Origin: Clostridiales bacterium
GTDB taxonomy: Bacteria; Bacillota; Clostridia; Christensenellales; CAG-314
Length of the DNA stretch: 64,000 nt
Reading direction: 5' to 3'
Assembly (NCBI GenBank): GCA_022508305.1
Contig: JAFLVM010000001.1
Span: 623,347 to 687,346, forward strand
Translations under genes and position numbers: made by a program
Part shown: positions 43,428 through 51,679 of the stretch, in pieces
Position numbering within the stretch: the stretch's first letter is position 1
Layout of the letters: each line of letters opens with the position of its first letter
Notes under the pieces: generated by a model
Seen by the model: the letters and a program-made list of their open reading frames with translations, nothing else
Databases searched by the model: none
What the model was told of the DNA's origin: nothing

Positions 43428-43443
43428 AAAAACACGTGTTTTT
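43428..43443. repeat. 16-bp perfect palindrome before the response regulator gene
   Basis: AAAAACACGTGTTTTT in the 51-bp gap between sdaA and the response regulator. It may be an autoregulatory operator, or a weak hairpin terminator of sdaA. Confidence 0.5.
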
Positions 43444-43457
43444 CTACCCCAAGTAAA

Positions 43458-44648
43458 TTATTTGTACACTTTCGCAAGCCCGCCGACGGAAGTTTCGCGG
43501 TAGTTTTCCGAAATGTCGCGACCCGTTTCGTACATTGCCGCAACCACCGTGTCGAAGGAAATTTTGCGACTGTCCGCAAGGAAAGTTGCAATGCTCACGG
43601 CGTTGATTGCGCGCATTGCCCCTACGGCATTACGCTCGATACAGGGTATTTGCACAAGTCCGCCTACGGGGTCGCAGGTAAGTCCCAATTGATGCTCCAA
43701 AGCCACCTCTGCGCTGTATTCTATTTCGTCAAGCGTCATTCCGTACAGCTCTGCAAGCCCTGCCGCCGCCATTGCGCAAGCGGTACCTATTTCCGCCTGA
43801 CAACCGCATTCCGCGCCGGAAATGGATGCGTTGGTCTTTACCACGTTGCCCACTATTCCCGCTGTCAGTAGCGCCTTGCAAATTTGTTCGTCGGTGAAAT
43901 CCTGTTGGTGCTTTGCGTACATGAACACCGCAGGCAACACTCCCGATGCTCCACAGGTGGGCGCAGTTACGACCTTGCCTCCCGCAGCGTTTTGTTCACC
44001 CGCAGCAAACGCATAGGCGGACACAATCCTGTCCTTTCGCGTTTGACTGTTTACGTCGTTACGGTCTGTCAGTAGCATTTTTGCGCGGCGTTGAACGTTC
44101 AGTCCGCCCGGTAAAACGCCCTCTTGCTGCAATCCCTCGTTGACGCAAGATTGCATAGTCAGCCAAATTTCCCGCATGTAGTCCAGCACGTCCTCGCCCT
44201 CACGCTGCGCCGCGTATTGCCAAAAGCGCAGTCCGTTTTCCCGACAGTAACGTTTGACCTGTTCAAAGCTGTTATGCTCGTATACGTCAGTGTGCTCGCT
44301 CGGAATTTCGCCGTCTATTGCTATTTCGCCACCGCCGATACTGGTTATCATGACCGTTACGGGCTGCCCGTTCGCCTTGAAAGCTACAAACTTCATGGTG
44401 TTGGGGTGAGCGCATTTGGTTGCAGTATCGAACTTGACTTCCGCGCGTCTACTTCCGAAAGCGCCGAGAATTGCCCTGTCCGTACCGTGCCCCTTGCCCG
44501 TCATGGCAAGCGAACCGTACAGAGTCACCTCGTAGCTGTCGTAACCGTCGTACTTTTCCAAAAAACGTTCGCACGCCCTAACGGGACCCATTGTATGCGA
44601 ACTGGAAGGACCTATTCCGATTTTATACAATTCTCTTAGACTTCTCAT
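43458..44648 (-). CDS. sdaA: L-serine ammonia-lyase (iron-sulfur type)
   Basis: Converts L-serine to pyruvate and ammonia using a 4Fe-4S cluster. The 396-residue product has the beta-type N-terminal domain (GIGPSSSHTMGPVRACERFL) and the alpha-type catalytic part with cluster-region cysteines in APTCGASG, SGAECGCQAEIG and LTCDPVGG. It is a fused single chain, somewhat shorter than the E. coli enzyme (about 455). There is no clear ribosome site before the ATG. It follows an FGGY kinase gene by 55 bp on the same strand. Confidence 0.94.
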   Translation of the reverse strand: MRSLRELYKIGIGPSSSHTMGPVRACERFLEKYDGYDSYEVTLYGSLAMTGKGHGTDRAILGAFGSRRAEVKFDTATKCAHPNTMKFVAFKANGQPVTVMITSIGGGEIAIDGEIPSEHTDVYEHNSFEQVKRYCRENGLRFWQYAAQREGEDVLDYMREIWLTMQSCVNEGLQQEGVLPGGLNVQRRAKMLLTDRNDVNSQTRKDRIVSAYAFAAGEQNAAGGKVVTAPTCGASGVLPAVFMYAKHQQDFTDEQICKALLTAGIVGNVVKTNASISGAECGCQAEIGTACAMAAAGLAELYGMTLDEIEYSAEVALEHQLGLTCDPVGGLVQIPCIERNAVGAMRAINAVSIATFLADSRKISFDTVVAAMYETGRDISENYRETSVGGLAKVYK

Positions 44649-44671
44649 TTTTCAATAGGTTTTACCGCAAT

Positions 44672-44694
44672 TTTTTTGCGAAATTTCCACCCCA
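44672..44694 (-). repeat. ATGGGGTGG motif, diverged copy
   Basis: Begins ATGGGGTGGAAA just after the stop of the FGGY kinase gene, same orientation. Related copies lie at 50222-50244 and 63429-63450. Confidence 0.35.
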
Positions 44695-44703
44695 TATTCA
44701 TTT

Positions 44704-46227
44704 TTACATGTTTTTGTACAATTTGCGTAGATTGTTGTACATTTTGAGATACACGTTTTTGTAAATGTCGTCGTATTGTTTGGCATTGTCGGCGTTGGGC
44801 GTAAAGGTTTCGGTGTAGCGTACCATTGACTTGACAGCATCACGTTCGTCCTTGAATACGCCTTGCGAAATAAAGGTCACTATTGCCGCGCCCAAACCGC
44901 TGCTTTCGTAGGTCTGCACACGCTTTACAGGCTTGTTGAACACGTCTGCGGCAATCTGGCAAATCACGTCGCTTTGCGAACCGCCACCGGAAATTGCTAC
45001 GTACTCTATGTTGTGGTGACCGCGCCTTTCCATGCGTTCCAAGCCTTCGCGCAAAGCAAAGTCAATGCCTTCGATAATCGCCCTGCAAACGTGCGCGCGG
45101 GTGTGGTAATCTCTGAAACCGACCATTGCGCCACGCATAATTGGGTCGGCAATGGGTCCTTGCCAATAGGGTTGTAAAATCAAACCGCCGCACCCCGCGG
45201 GAATATTGCTTAGTTCCTCATCCATCACCTGTTCAAATCGCAAGCCCTTTTCTGTTGCGCGTTGATCCAATGCCTCGGCAAAGTTCTGCTTAAACCAGCT
45301 TATCATCCAGTAACCGCGGAAAACCTGCACTTCGGGATTGTAGTATTCCTTGAGTACGGACGGGTAGGACGGCATGAAAGGCTCCGGTTCAAAGTAGTGC
45401 TTTGTAGAAAATTGCACCGAGCCTGCCGAACCCAAAGACACGCTTGCGGCGTTCTTGTCAATGACGCCGTTACCCAACGTTTCGCACCCCTTGTCTGAAC
45501 CCGAGGCAATAACCTTTAATCCAACGGGCAGTCCACTTTCTGCAGCAACTTCCGCGGAAATTACACCCATTTCGTCACCGGGGTTGCAAATTTCAATCAT
45601 TTTGTCGAGAGACAAGTCGTACACGGGGTACTGAACCGAGCGTTTGCTAAGCCAAGTCTTGCGTTTGTGGTCAAATGGGAAATGTCCAATCGTGGACGCG
45701 TAGGAGTCGGTGAGATTGCCCGTTAGGCGGTAGTTGAGATAGGCGGAAATGTGCACCACCTTGTGAACCTTACTCCACAGCTCGGGTTCGTTTTGCTTAA
45801 TCCAACGCGTTTTGGTGATTTGACGAATACCGTAGATGCTTTCCCTAACGCCAGCCAGTCCAAACGCCATACGGTTGAACAATGGAATTTTGCCGTAGTT
45901 TGCCTCCGCTAATCTTTGGTCGCTCCACAGTATGCAGTCGCGAAGGACGTTGTTGTTTTCGTCCAGTAGCACAGCCGTGTCGCGGAAGGTGTCCACCGAC
46001 ATGGCAATTACGCTGTCCAGCAATTCGGGATTTTTAGCCCTAAGCGCCTTGGTAATGTCACACAATGCTTGCCAGTAGCTGTCGGCAGAACGCTCGGCGT
46101 AACCGTCTTTTACCGATTTGTACGGAGTGTACTTCACCTGTTCTTTTGCAAGGGTGTTGCCCCTGTCGTCGAAAATAATGCCGCGAATACTCTGCGAACC
46201 TACGTCTATTACCAAAACGTTGCTCAT
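44704..46227 (-). CDS. FGGY-family carbohydrate kinase
   Basis: A 507-residue sugar kinase (ATP-dependent phosphorylation of a pentose, hexose or related polyol). Phosphate 1 motif VIDVGSQSIRGIIFD at the N-terminus; SVDTFRDTAVLLDENNN and LWSDQR in the first domain; the nucleotide-binding C-terminal domain has SLGSAGSVQFS and SGGGSQSDVICQIAADVF. It resembles the xylulokinase/LsrK branch; substrate unknown. GGAGG lies 5 bp before this ATG; a GTG two codons upstream was rejected because it overlaps the ribosome site. Not next to a transporter or isomerase gene. Confidence 0.9.
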   Translation of the reverse strand: MSNVLVIDVGSQSIRGIIFDDRGNTLAKEQVKYTPYKSVKDGYAERSADSYWQALCDITKALRAKNPELLDSVIAMSVDTFRDTAVLLDENNNVLRDCILWSDQRLAEANYGKIPLFNRMAFGLAGVRESIYGIRQITKTRWIKQNEPELWSKVHKVVHISAYLNYRLTGNLTDSYASTIGHFPFDHKRKTWLSKRSVQYPVYDLSLDKMIEICNPGDEMGVISAEVAAESGLPVGLKVIASGSDKGCETLGNGVIDKNAASVSLGSAGSVQFSTKHYFEPEPFMPSYPSVLKEYYNPEVQVFRGYWMISWFKQNFAEALDQRATEKGLRFEQVMDEELSNIPAGCGGLILQPYWQGPIADPIMRGAMVGFRDYHTRAHVCRAIIEGIDFALREGLERMERRGHHNIEYVAISGGGSQSDVICQIAADVFNKPVKRVQTYESSGLGAAIVTFISQGVFKDERDAVKSMVRYTETFTPNADNAKQYDDIYKNVYLKMYNNLRKLYKNM

Positions 46228-46398
46228 TTGCACCTCCTATCGCGCTTTGTGTTGCGACGACTACCGTCGAAACGTCACACGCGAAAACTATATATCGTAA
46301 AAATTTATATATAGGCTAATTATATACTGAAATTGAGAATAAATCAACGCTATTTTCAGTTTTGCCACAGTTTTGACCTTGGTCGCATACATTAGAAG

Positions 46399-46427
46399 TT
46401 GACAAAAACGATAAAAATACCTATCAT
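46399..46427 (+). promoter_or_regulatory. Promoter of the MATE transporter gene
   Basis: -35 TTGACA, 17-bp spacer, -10 TATCAT. Confidence 0.75.
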
Positions 46428-46451
46428 TGACTTGATAACGGGAGCAGCACA

Positions 46452-47897
46452 GTGAACAGCGCGGAAATTTACTACAAAAAAATGACGGAAACGCCCGTCA
46501 CAAAGTTGGTTGTCAGGTTGGGAATACCGACCACTATTTCCATGCTCATTACAAGCATTTACAACATGGCGGACACCTACTTTGTCGGAACCTTGGGCGA
46601 AAGCGCGCAAGGCTCCATTGGCGTACTGTTCACACTGCAATCAATAATTCAAGCTATCGCTTTTATGTTAGGGCACGGCTCGGGCACATACGTTTCCAAA
46701 GAGCTTGCCAACAAAGACGTGAAAAAGGCTTCAACCTACGTGTCGTCGGCGTTTTTCGTAGGCGGAGCAATAGGTCTGATAATGACGGCTCTCGGGCTTA
46801 TTTTTCTAACGCCGCTCATGCGCGCGTTAGGCTCAACGGAGACCATGCTGCCCTACGCCAAGGACTACGGATTGTGGGTGCTCGTCTCCTGTCCGTTCAT
46901 GATTTGTTCGCTGATACTGAACAACAATTTGCGTTACGAAGGCAAGGCTCTCTACGCCATGATTGGTCTTGTTTCCGGCGGTTTTTTGAACATGGGGTTG
47001 GATTTTGTGTTCATTTCCCTCTGCAACTTGGGCGTTTTCGGAGCGGGAATGGCAACGGCAATCTCGCAAATAGTGAGCTTCACGATACTGCTCGTACTTT
47101 TCTTCAAGACGGCGCAAAGCAGAATTTCCTTCCGCCACGTGAGCAAGGAATTTAAACTGTACCTTAGCGTATTCAAGAACGGCTTGCCCAGTTTGATACG
47201 GCAAGGACTCAACTCCATTTCCAGCGGAGTACTCAATCACCTTGCGGGCGTGTATGGCGCCAATCTTCCCGTTGCCCCCGAGCTGAAACCCGCCGACGCC
47301 ACTATTGCCGCAATGAGTATCGTCAACCGTATTGCCAGCTTCGTAATGTGCGTGGGAATGGGCATCAGTCAAGGCCTGCAACCCGTTGCTTCCTTCAACT
47401 ACCAAGCGAAAAAATTTAAAAGAGTAAAGCGCGCCCTTGCTGTAACCTGTATTATCAATTTGGGTTGTATAGCGGTACTGGCAATCCCCGAGCTTGTCGC
47501 GCCGGAATTTATGATTTCGCTGTTTCAGAACCAACCGCTTGTAATTGAGATTGGCGCGCCTGCATTGAGGTACGCTATGATTGGCATGCTGTTCATGCCG
47601 CTGTTTATTCCGCTCAACTTGATGCTGCAAAGCATACGCAAGGCGGGAATGGCGTCGTTTTTGGCGCTTTTGCGGTCGGGACTACTGTTTATACCGATAC
47701 TTGTCGCCTCTACCGCGCTGTGGGGTGTGACGGGCGTACAAATTTCGCAACCCGTCGCCGACGTTCTGACAGGGCTTGTCAGCCTGCCGATACTCATTCA
47801 CTTCTTCAAAACAACTCCAAGCGTGGACGAACCCGACGAGCAACAAGACGCGGAAGAAACGTCAACTGAGAGCGAAGAAAGCAAAACAGAAAGTTAA
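46452..47897 (+). CDS. MATE-family multidrug/metabolite exporter
   Basis: A 481-residue polytopic membrane protein with twelve predicted helices. The MATE pattern is visible: PVTKLVVRLGIPTTISMLIT and YFVGTLGESAQGSIGV in the first half, GLPSLIRQGLNSISSGVLNH and GISQGLQPVASFNYQAKKFK in the second. A Glu/Asp-rich cytoplasmic tail of about 30 residues ends the protein. Such proteins export cationic drugs or metabolites in exchange for H+ or Na+. GTG start, with GGGAG 8 bp upstream. A small PH-like membrane protein gene follows 42 bp later. Confidence 0.95.
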   Translation: MNSAEIYYKKMTETPVTKLVVRLGIPTTISMLITSIYNMADTYFVGTLGESAQGSIGVLFTLQSIIQAIAFMLGHGSGTYVSKELANKDVKKASTYVSSAFFVGGAIGLIMTALGLIFLTPLMRALGSTETMLPYAKDYGLWVLVSCPFMICSLILNNNLRYEGKALYAMIGLVSGGFLNMGLDFVFISLCNLGVFGAGMATAISQIVSFTILLVLFFKTAQSRISFRHVSKEFKLYLSVFKNGLPSLIRQGLNSISSGVLNHLAGVYGANLPVAPELKPADATIAAMSIVNRIASFVMCVGMGISQGLQPVASFNYQAKKFKRVKRALAVTCIINLGCIAVLAIPELVAPEFMISLFQNQPLVIEIGAPALRYAMIGMLFMPLFIPLNLMLQSIRKAGMASFLALLRSGLLFIPILVASTALWGVTGVQISQPVADVLTGLVSLPILIHFFKTTPSVDEPDEQQDAEETSTESEESKTES

Positions 47898-47939
47898 ACA
47901 GTAATTTAGCACATTAAAAAAGAAATCAAGGAGCAGAAT

Positions 47940-48422
47940 ATGGAATTAACGCTCAAAACAAATAGAATGGGAATAATAAAGTTTTTAATGCCTTTATTTG
48001 CTATACTTTCAGTGTTTTTTACACTAATGGTAATAGCGTATATTACGCATTACGAAGATATGAAAGAGCAAACATTTGCTGGTATAACTATCAGCGCATT
48101 AGAATTTCTGTTTGTCGTTGGTTTTATTGTTACAAGGCTTATATGTAGAAAAACTTACACATTTACTTCGGACACAATAGCGGTATGCAGAAAGAACAAG
48201 CAAGTAAATCAAATTAGTATAGATGATATTGTTTATATGAAATATGTCAAATTTCACTTCCGTTATTTTCTTACAATATTTACGGGCGAATTGCGTGATG
48301 GCGGTTGTTGGAAATTATATGTCTATTTGACAAATGGCAATAAAATCACATTGGATATGTTTGACGATAAAGATATTAAAAAGATTAAAGAATTATACGG
48401 CGAATTAGTCCAAATTACCTAA
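47940..48422 (+). CDS. Small membrane protein with PH-like cytoplasmic domain
   Basis: A 160-residue protein with two N-terminal membrane helices (about 13-35 and 46-66). A beta-rich domain follows (YTFTSDTIAVCRKNKQVNQI, IDDIVYMKYVKFHFRYF, WKLYVYLTNGNKITLDMF) and a closing helix, the order seen in bacterial PH-like (YdbT/YdbS-like) proteins. Function unknown. AAGGAG lies 8 bp before the ATG. Clearly AT-richer than the MATE gene in front, so possibly acquired separately; same transcript. Confidence 0.72.
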   Translation: MELTLKTNRMGIIKFLMPLFAILSVFFTLMVIAYITHYEDMKEQTFAGITISALEFLFVVGFIVTRLICRKTYTFTSDTIAVCRKNKQVNQISIDDIVYMKYVKFHFRYFLTIFTGELRDGGCWKLYVYLTNGNKITLDMFDDKDIKKIKELYGELVQIT

Positions 48423-48473
48423 TAGCAATTATCGAACGACAAATTTCAATTTATAATACGAATTATCACAAAC

Positions 48474-48508
48474 AAAAACAACCGCAGAAAGCTCTACGGT
48501 TGTTTTTT
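48474..48508 (+). terminator. Terminator of the MATE transcription unit
   Basis: Stem AAAAACAACCG / CGGTTGTTTTT with a 12-nt loop. Confidence 0.8.
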
Positions 48509-48582
48509 ATTGTATACGTCTATTATTTCTTGTATTTGATTCTCTATGTTGTACTAAGATATTACCTTAATTGTGCTGAATA

Positions 48583-49149
48583 TTATCTTGCTTTGAACCA
48601 ACTCATAAATTCAGCGAATTGTTGTTTCAATTCTTGCTCCGTACCGTTGTTCAGTACGTAATAATCTGCCTTGGCGATAGGTCCGCCTTTTTCGGAATTT
48701 TCTATTTCCGCAACGTCGCGGCTGTCTACCATTTCCGCCGAAAGTGGGCGAATGGGGCGGGAATTTAGCCTCTTTTTGCGTATTTCGCTGTTGGTTACCA
48801 CCGCCAAAATGATGAGGTCGTCGCCAAGCAGTTCCTTCAAAATTACGTATTCCGACCAGCTGTACAAGCCGTCCAAAACGACGTTGCCCTTGTTGAGCTT
48901 TTCGAGAATTTCATCCTTCAAAATTACGGCGAAAGCACCCATTCCGAGGTCACGGCGCAATTGCTCGCGAATCTGGCGTTCGTTGGCTTCCGTTACGGGA
49001 ATTCCGTTCTTTTTGAGTTGCGACACCGCCACTCCGCCGAAATACACGCTACTCCAACCCAAATCGGTGAAATAACTGCACAGTACGCTCTTTCCGGAAC
49101 CGCACATGCCGACTACCGCCACTGCCTTGTTAGTTAGACCACTGCCCAT
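48583..49149 (-). CDS. P-loop nucleotide kinase-like protein (UPF0200-like)
   Basis: A 188-residue P-loop protein: Walker A GMCGSGKS, then VYFGGVAVSQLKKNGIPVTE, QLRRDLGMGAFAVILKDEIL, NVVLDGLYSWSEY and the LID-like RLNSRPIRP. The order resembles the UPF0200/dephospho-CoA-kinase-like proteins best known from archaea, in which an R-x-L-R-x-x-x-G-M-x-A motif follows the first helix. Probable small-molecule kinase; substrate unknown. AAGGAG 7 bp before this ATG fixes the start; an in-frame ATG 31 codons upstream lacks a ribosome site. Promoter TTGCGC-17-TACAAT lies just upstream. Confidence 0.78.
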   Translation of the reverse strand: MGSGLTNKAVAVVGMCGSGKSVLCSYFTDLGWSSVYFGGVAVSQLKKNGIPVTEANERQIREQLRRDLGMGAFAVILKDEILEKLNKGNVVLDGLYSWSEYVILKELLGDDLIILAVVTNSEIRKKRLNSRPIRPLSAEMVDSRDVAEIENSEKGGPIAKADYYVLNNGTEQELKQQFAEFMSWFKAR

Positions 49150-49331
49150 AAAATTCTCCTTGGTTTTTGTATATTGTACAACAAAACACAAATCTGCGCA
49201 AGTGAACGGCGTTCGTTGTCCTAAAATTGTTGCATAAATCAAACTTATATCCGCAAACTTAGGGTAAAGGTGGATTTTGTGTGGCTTTCACACCGATAAA
49301 CGCAAATTAGTATACTAAAACGAGGGAAATT

Positions 49332-50171
49332 GTGGCTTGCAAGGTAATTGTCAACCGTGATAGCGGAAACGCGTATCGGTTGGACTTGGAAAAATTGCTA
49401 TGTATGCTCGGGTGCATGGACGCCGAGGTGGAAACTGTTGACGGCGCAACCGATTGGTCGGCAGACGGCTGCGACACCGTTATTGTTTGCGGTGGCGACG
49501 GCACGTTGCATAGCGCTATAGAAAAGTGTTCGGACAAACGTATCATCTACGCGCCATGCGGCACTTTAAACGAGACGTCGCGAACGGAAAAGACGGTAAA
49601 AACCGTTGGCAAAGTAAACGGAAATTTGTTCAGCTACGTTTGCGCGGCGGGTAGCTTTACGGAAATCGGCTACACGGCCAAGACGAGAGCAAAACAAATT
49701 TTCGGTAGCGTTGCCTATTTGCCCGAAGTGTTCAAGCACTACAAAAGTCACCAAATCCACGCCGAGCTAAACGTGGACGGCGTAACTTTCGAGGACGAGT
49801 ACACGTTACTAATGGTTCTCAAAAGTCACCGCTGCTTTGGATTTCGCTTCAACAAAAGTTACCGCAAACACAAGGGCTTGTACCTGCTTGCCATCAAATC
49901 ATGCGGCGAGGACAATCTTTTCAACAAGGCAAAAATGTTCTTTCCGTTTTTCAGAGTTTTCTTTTGCGGGGTGAGTAAGCCGTGTTGTAACAAGCAATTT
50001 ATGTTGCTGCCTTTTGACAAACTGACGATTGATTTACAAGAGCCGCAAGACTTTTGCGTGGACGGCGAAAAACAACGGCTTTTCGGACGTTTGGAGTTTT
50101 GCGAACAACGGCTTGACAAGGAAATCACGATAATCAAAACGCCCTTTTGCAGACGCAAAAAGACGTTGTAA
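49332..50171 (+). CDS. Diacylglycerol kinase-family lipid kinase
   Basis: A 279-residue protein with the DAGK catalytic signature VIVCGGDGTLHSAI near residue 58 and the two-domain layout of DgkB/YegS proteins: an ATP-binding Rossmann half, then a beta-sandwich half ending CVDGEKQRLFGRLEF. Likely phosphorylates a lipid at the membrane. The conserved PxGTxND motif appears as PCGTLNETSRT, with Asn kept and Asp replaced by Glu. GTG start with GAGGG upstream; a possible promoter is TTCACA-18-TATACT. Substrate unproven. Confidence 0.86.
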   Translation: MACKVIVNRDSGNAYRLDLEKLLCMLGCMDAEVETVDGATDWSADGCDTVIVCGGDGTLHSAIEKCSDKRIIYAPCGTLNETSRTEKTVKTVGKVNGNLFSYVCAAGSFTEIGYTAKTRAKQIFGSVAYLPEVFKHYKSHQIHAELNVDGVTFEDEYTLLMVLKSHRCFGFRFNKSYRKHKGLYLLAIKSCGEDNLFNKAKMFFPFFRVFFCGVSKPCCNKQFMLLPFDKLTIDLQEPQDFCVDGEKQRLFGRLEFCEQRLDKEITIIKTPFCRRKKTL

Positions 50172-50179
50172 ACTTAATA

Positions 50180-50225
50180 TTTGTTTTAAAAATTTGACAT
50201 GGTTTGTTTTAAAAATTTGACATGG
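50180..50225 (+). repeat. 23-bp perfect tandem repeat carrying TTGACA
   Basis: Two identical head-to-tail 23-bp copies (50180-50202, 50203-50225), each containing AATTTGACATGG. In the second copy the TTGACA (50217-50222) with a 17-bp spacer and TATTTA (50240-50245) makes a promoter-like pair. Confidence 0.8.
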
Positions 50226-50244
50226 GGTGGGGAAAATCGTATTT
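50222..50244 (+). repeat. ATGGGGTGGGGAAAA motif copy
   Basis: Nearly identical to 63429-63450 (one inserted G and one C/T difference over 23 bp). It lies about 50 bp past the stop of the lipid kinase gene, same strand. Confidence 0.6.
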
Positions 50245-50245
50245 A

Positions 50246-50433
50246 AAGACGAAAGTGACCTCTTTTTTAGTATAGTTTTTCGATTGTCACGCAGAATACA
50301 ACCGACATTTTTTTATTGGCAACGTTGAGTATTTTTACTGCCGCAACGTTAAGCTAAGAATAAAACTGTTTTAGCTAAATTGAGTATTGATTTTACTCCC
50401 GAAATTTGTTACAATACAAAAAGCCCGTATACT
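50246..50433 (+). promoter_or_regulatory. Leader region and promoter before the PI-PLC gene
   Basis: Promoter -35 TTGTTA (50406-50411), 16-bp spacer, -10 TATACT (50428-50433). Upstream are two similar segments, TTGAGTATTTTTACTGCCG (50325-50343) and TTGAGTATTGATTTTACTC (50380-50398), each an imperfect dyad, and an inverted repeat AGCTAA...TTAGCT (50353-50376). These could be operators. No coding region was found in 50172-50543. Confidence 0.45.
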
Positions 50434-50543
50434 CCATTCAAAACGGCTTCATTTCATTGCAGTTTGTTTTGAGTGAAACACGCGCTTGCTTTTGTGTGTT
50501 ACGGTAGAAATTATTATCTTGGTTGAAACACAAGGAGAAAATT

Positions 50544-51560
50544 ATGTCAAAGAAAAGAAAGATAACGTTGATATGCCTGTCCGCAGTTTTGTTGTTGATA
50601 CTGTGTACTGTTGGTGTCATAGCTATTGTGGCAAATAGCCAAAACGACAAAAGCCAACCGACGGCAGAGCTTTCCGAATGGATGAGCATGATAAAGGACG
50701 ACACGTTGCTGAAAAAGGTGGTAATCCCCGGCGCGCATGACGCGGGAACGAAGGAGCTGTCCTACCTTGCAAGAACTCAGGACAGAGGAATCGCCGACTT
50801 GCTTGCATGCGGAACGCGGTACCTTGACTTAAGAGTGTCTAAGACGAAGAATGGCGAACTCAAAATTTACCACGGACCCTTTAAAGGCGTGACGTTGGAC
50901 AGCGTATTAAACGACGTGACGCAGTTTTTGGACGGGCACCCCACCGAAATGCTTATTTTGGACTTCCAGCATTTTGAAAACGATGCAGAAGAAGCCACAA
51001 AAGACGCAGTTTTGAATACATCTTTGCAAGTTGTCACAGCCCAAGGTGACTTCATTCAATTCGTAGACAACCTCACTCTCGGTGAAGTTCGCGGAAAATG
51101 CCTGATACTTTGGGGCGACGAATCGGCGGACGGCGAAACCTTCCTGCGCAGAAACAATGACGATGGTACGGTGGCTGAAAGCGCGTTGCACTCCTACTAC
51201 GAGGGCAGCCGCAACAAAAAGAGTTCAGCTAACTACGTAGAGAATGCTTTGCCCTACTACATTAACAGATACAAAGAGCAGGGTAGCGGACTGTTTGTGT
51301 TGCAGGGACAGCTGACGGACGGACTGTTTGTGTTTGGACCGCATTTCAGAGAGGCAACACACACCAAAAACATGAACGCATACGTTGAAAATTTGAAAGA
51401 CAGTGCAGACTTGAACATTATCAACATAATAATGCGCGATTTTGTCACCCCGCACAAAAACTGCCTTGCATTGCAGCTGAATTTAACAAAAGGCATTGTA
51501 AAAACCGAATGCGCCGCGGATTTCCAAAAGATGATTGCAGACAACTTAATAACCGACTAA
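50544..51560 (+). CDS. PI-PLC X-domain phosphodiesterase, membrane-anchored
   Basis: A 338-residue protein with an N-terminal membrane helix (about 8-30), then the PI-PLC X domain: VVIPGAHDAGTKEL (first catalytic His), GTRYLDLRVSKTKNG, KIYHGPFKG (second catalytic His), PTEMLILDFQHF. Bacterial members cleave phosphatidylinositol or GPI anchors; the substrate here is untested. The domain faces outside if the helix is an uncleaved anchor. AAGGAG 8 bp before the ATG fixes the start; a TTG seven codons upstream was rejected. Confidence 0.88.
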   Translation: MSKKRKITLICLSAVLLLILCTVGVIAIVANSQNDKSQPTAELSEWMSMIKDDTLLKKVVIPGAHDAGTKELSYLARTQDRGIADLLACGTRYLDLRVSKTKNGELKIYHGPFKGVTLDSVLNDVTQFLDGHPTEMLILDFQHFENDAEEATKDAVLNTSLQVVTAQGDFIQFVDNLTLGEVRGKCLILWGDESADGETFLRRNNDDGTVAESALHSYYEGSRNKKSSANYVENALPYYINRYKEQGSGLFVLQGQLTDGLFVFGPHFREATHTKNMNAYVENLKDSADLNIINIIMRDFVTPHKNCLALQLNLTKGIVKTECAADFQKMIADNLITD

Positions 51561-51603
51561 ATAATAAGATATTTCAAACATTCACCTCTCGTTCTTATAA
51601 AAT

Positions 51604-51635
51604 AAAACGGCAAGAAATTTTCTTGTCGTTTTTAT
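51604..51635 (+). terminator. Terminator of the PI-PLC gene
   Basis: Stem AACGGCAAGAAA / TTTCTTGTCGTT with a G-T pair, then a T run. Confidence 0.8.
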
Positions 51636-51679
51636 TTAAGTGGTTTCAATAGAGAATTTAGAAGGAAATTTTTTGACCT

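Noticed and set aside
43428-43443. Terminator of sdaA
   Set aside because: The 16-bp palindrome leaves at most a 6-bp A/T-rich stem, too weak to call a terminator with confidence; listed as a palindrome.
46833-47630. Open frame of 265 codons opposite the MATE transporter
   Set aside because: His/Gln-rich shadow translation of a membrane protein gene, no start signals.
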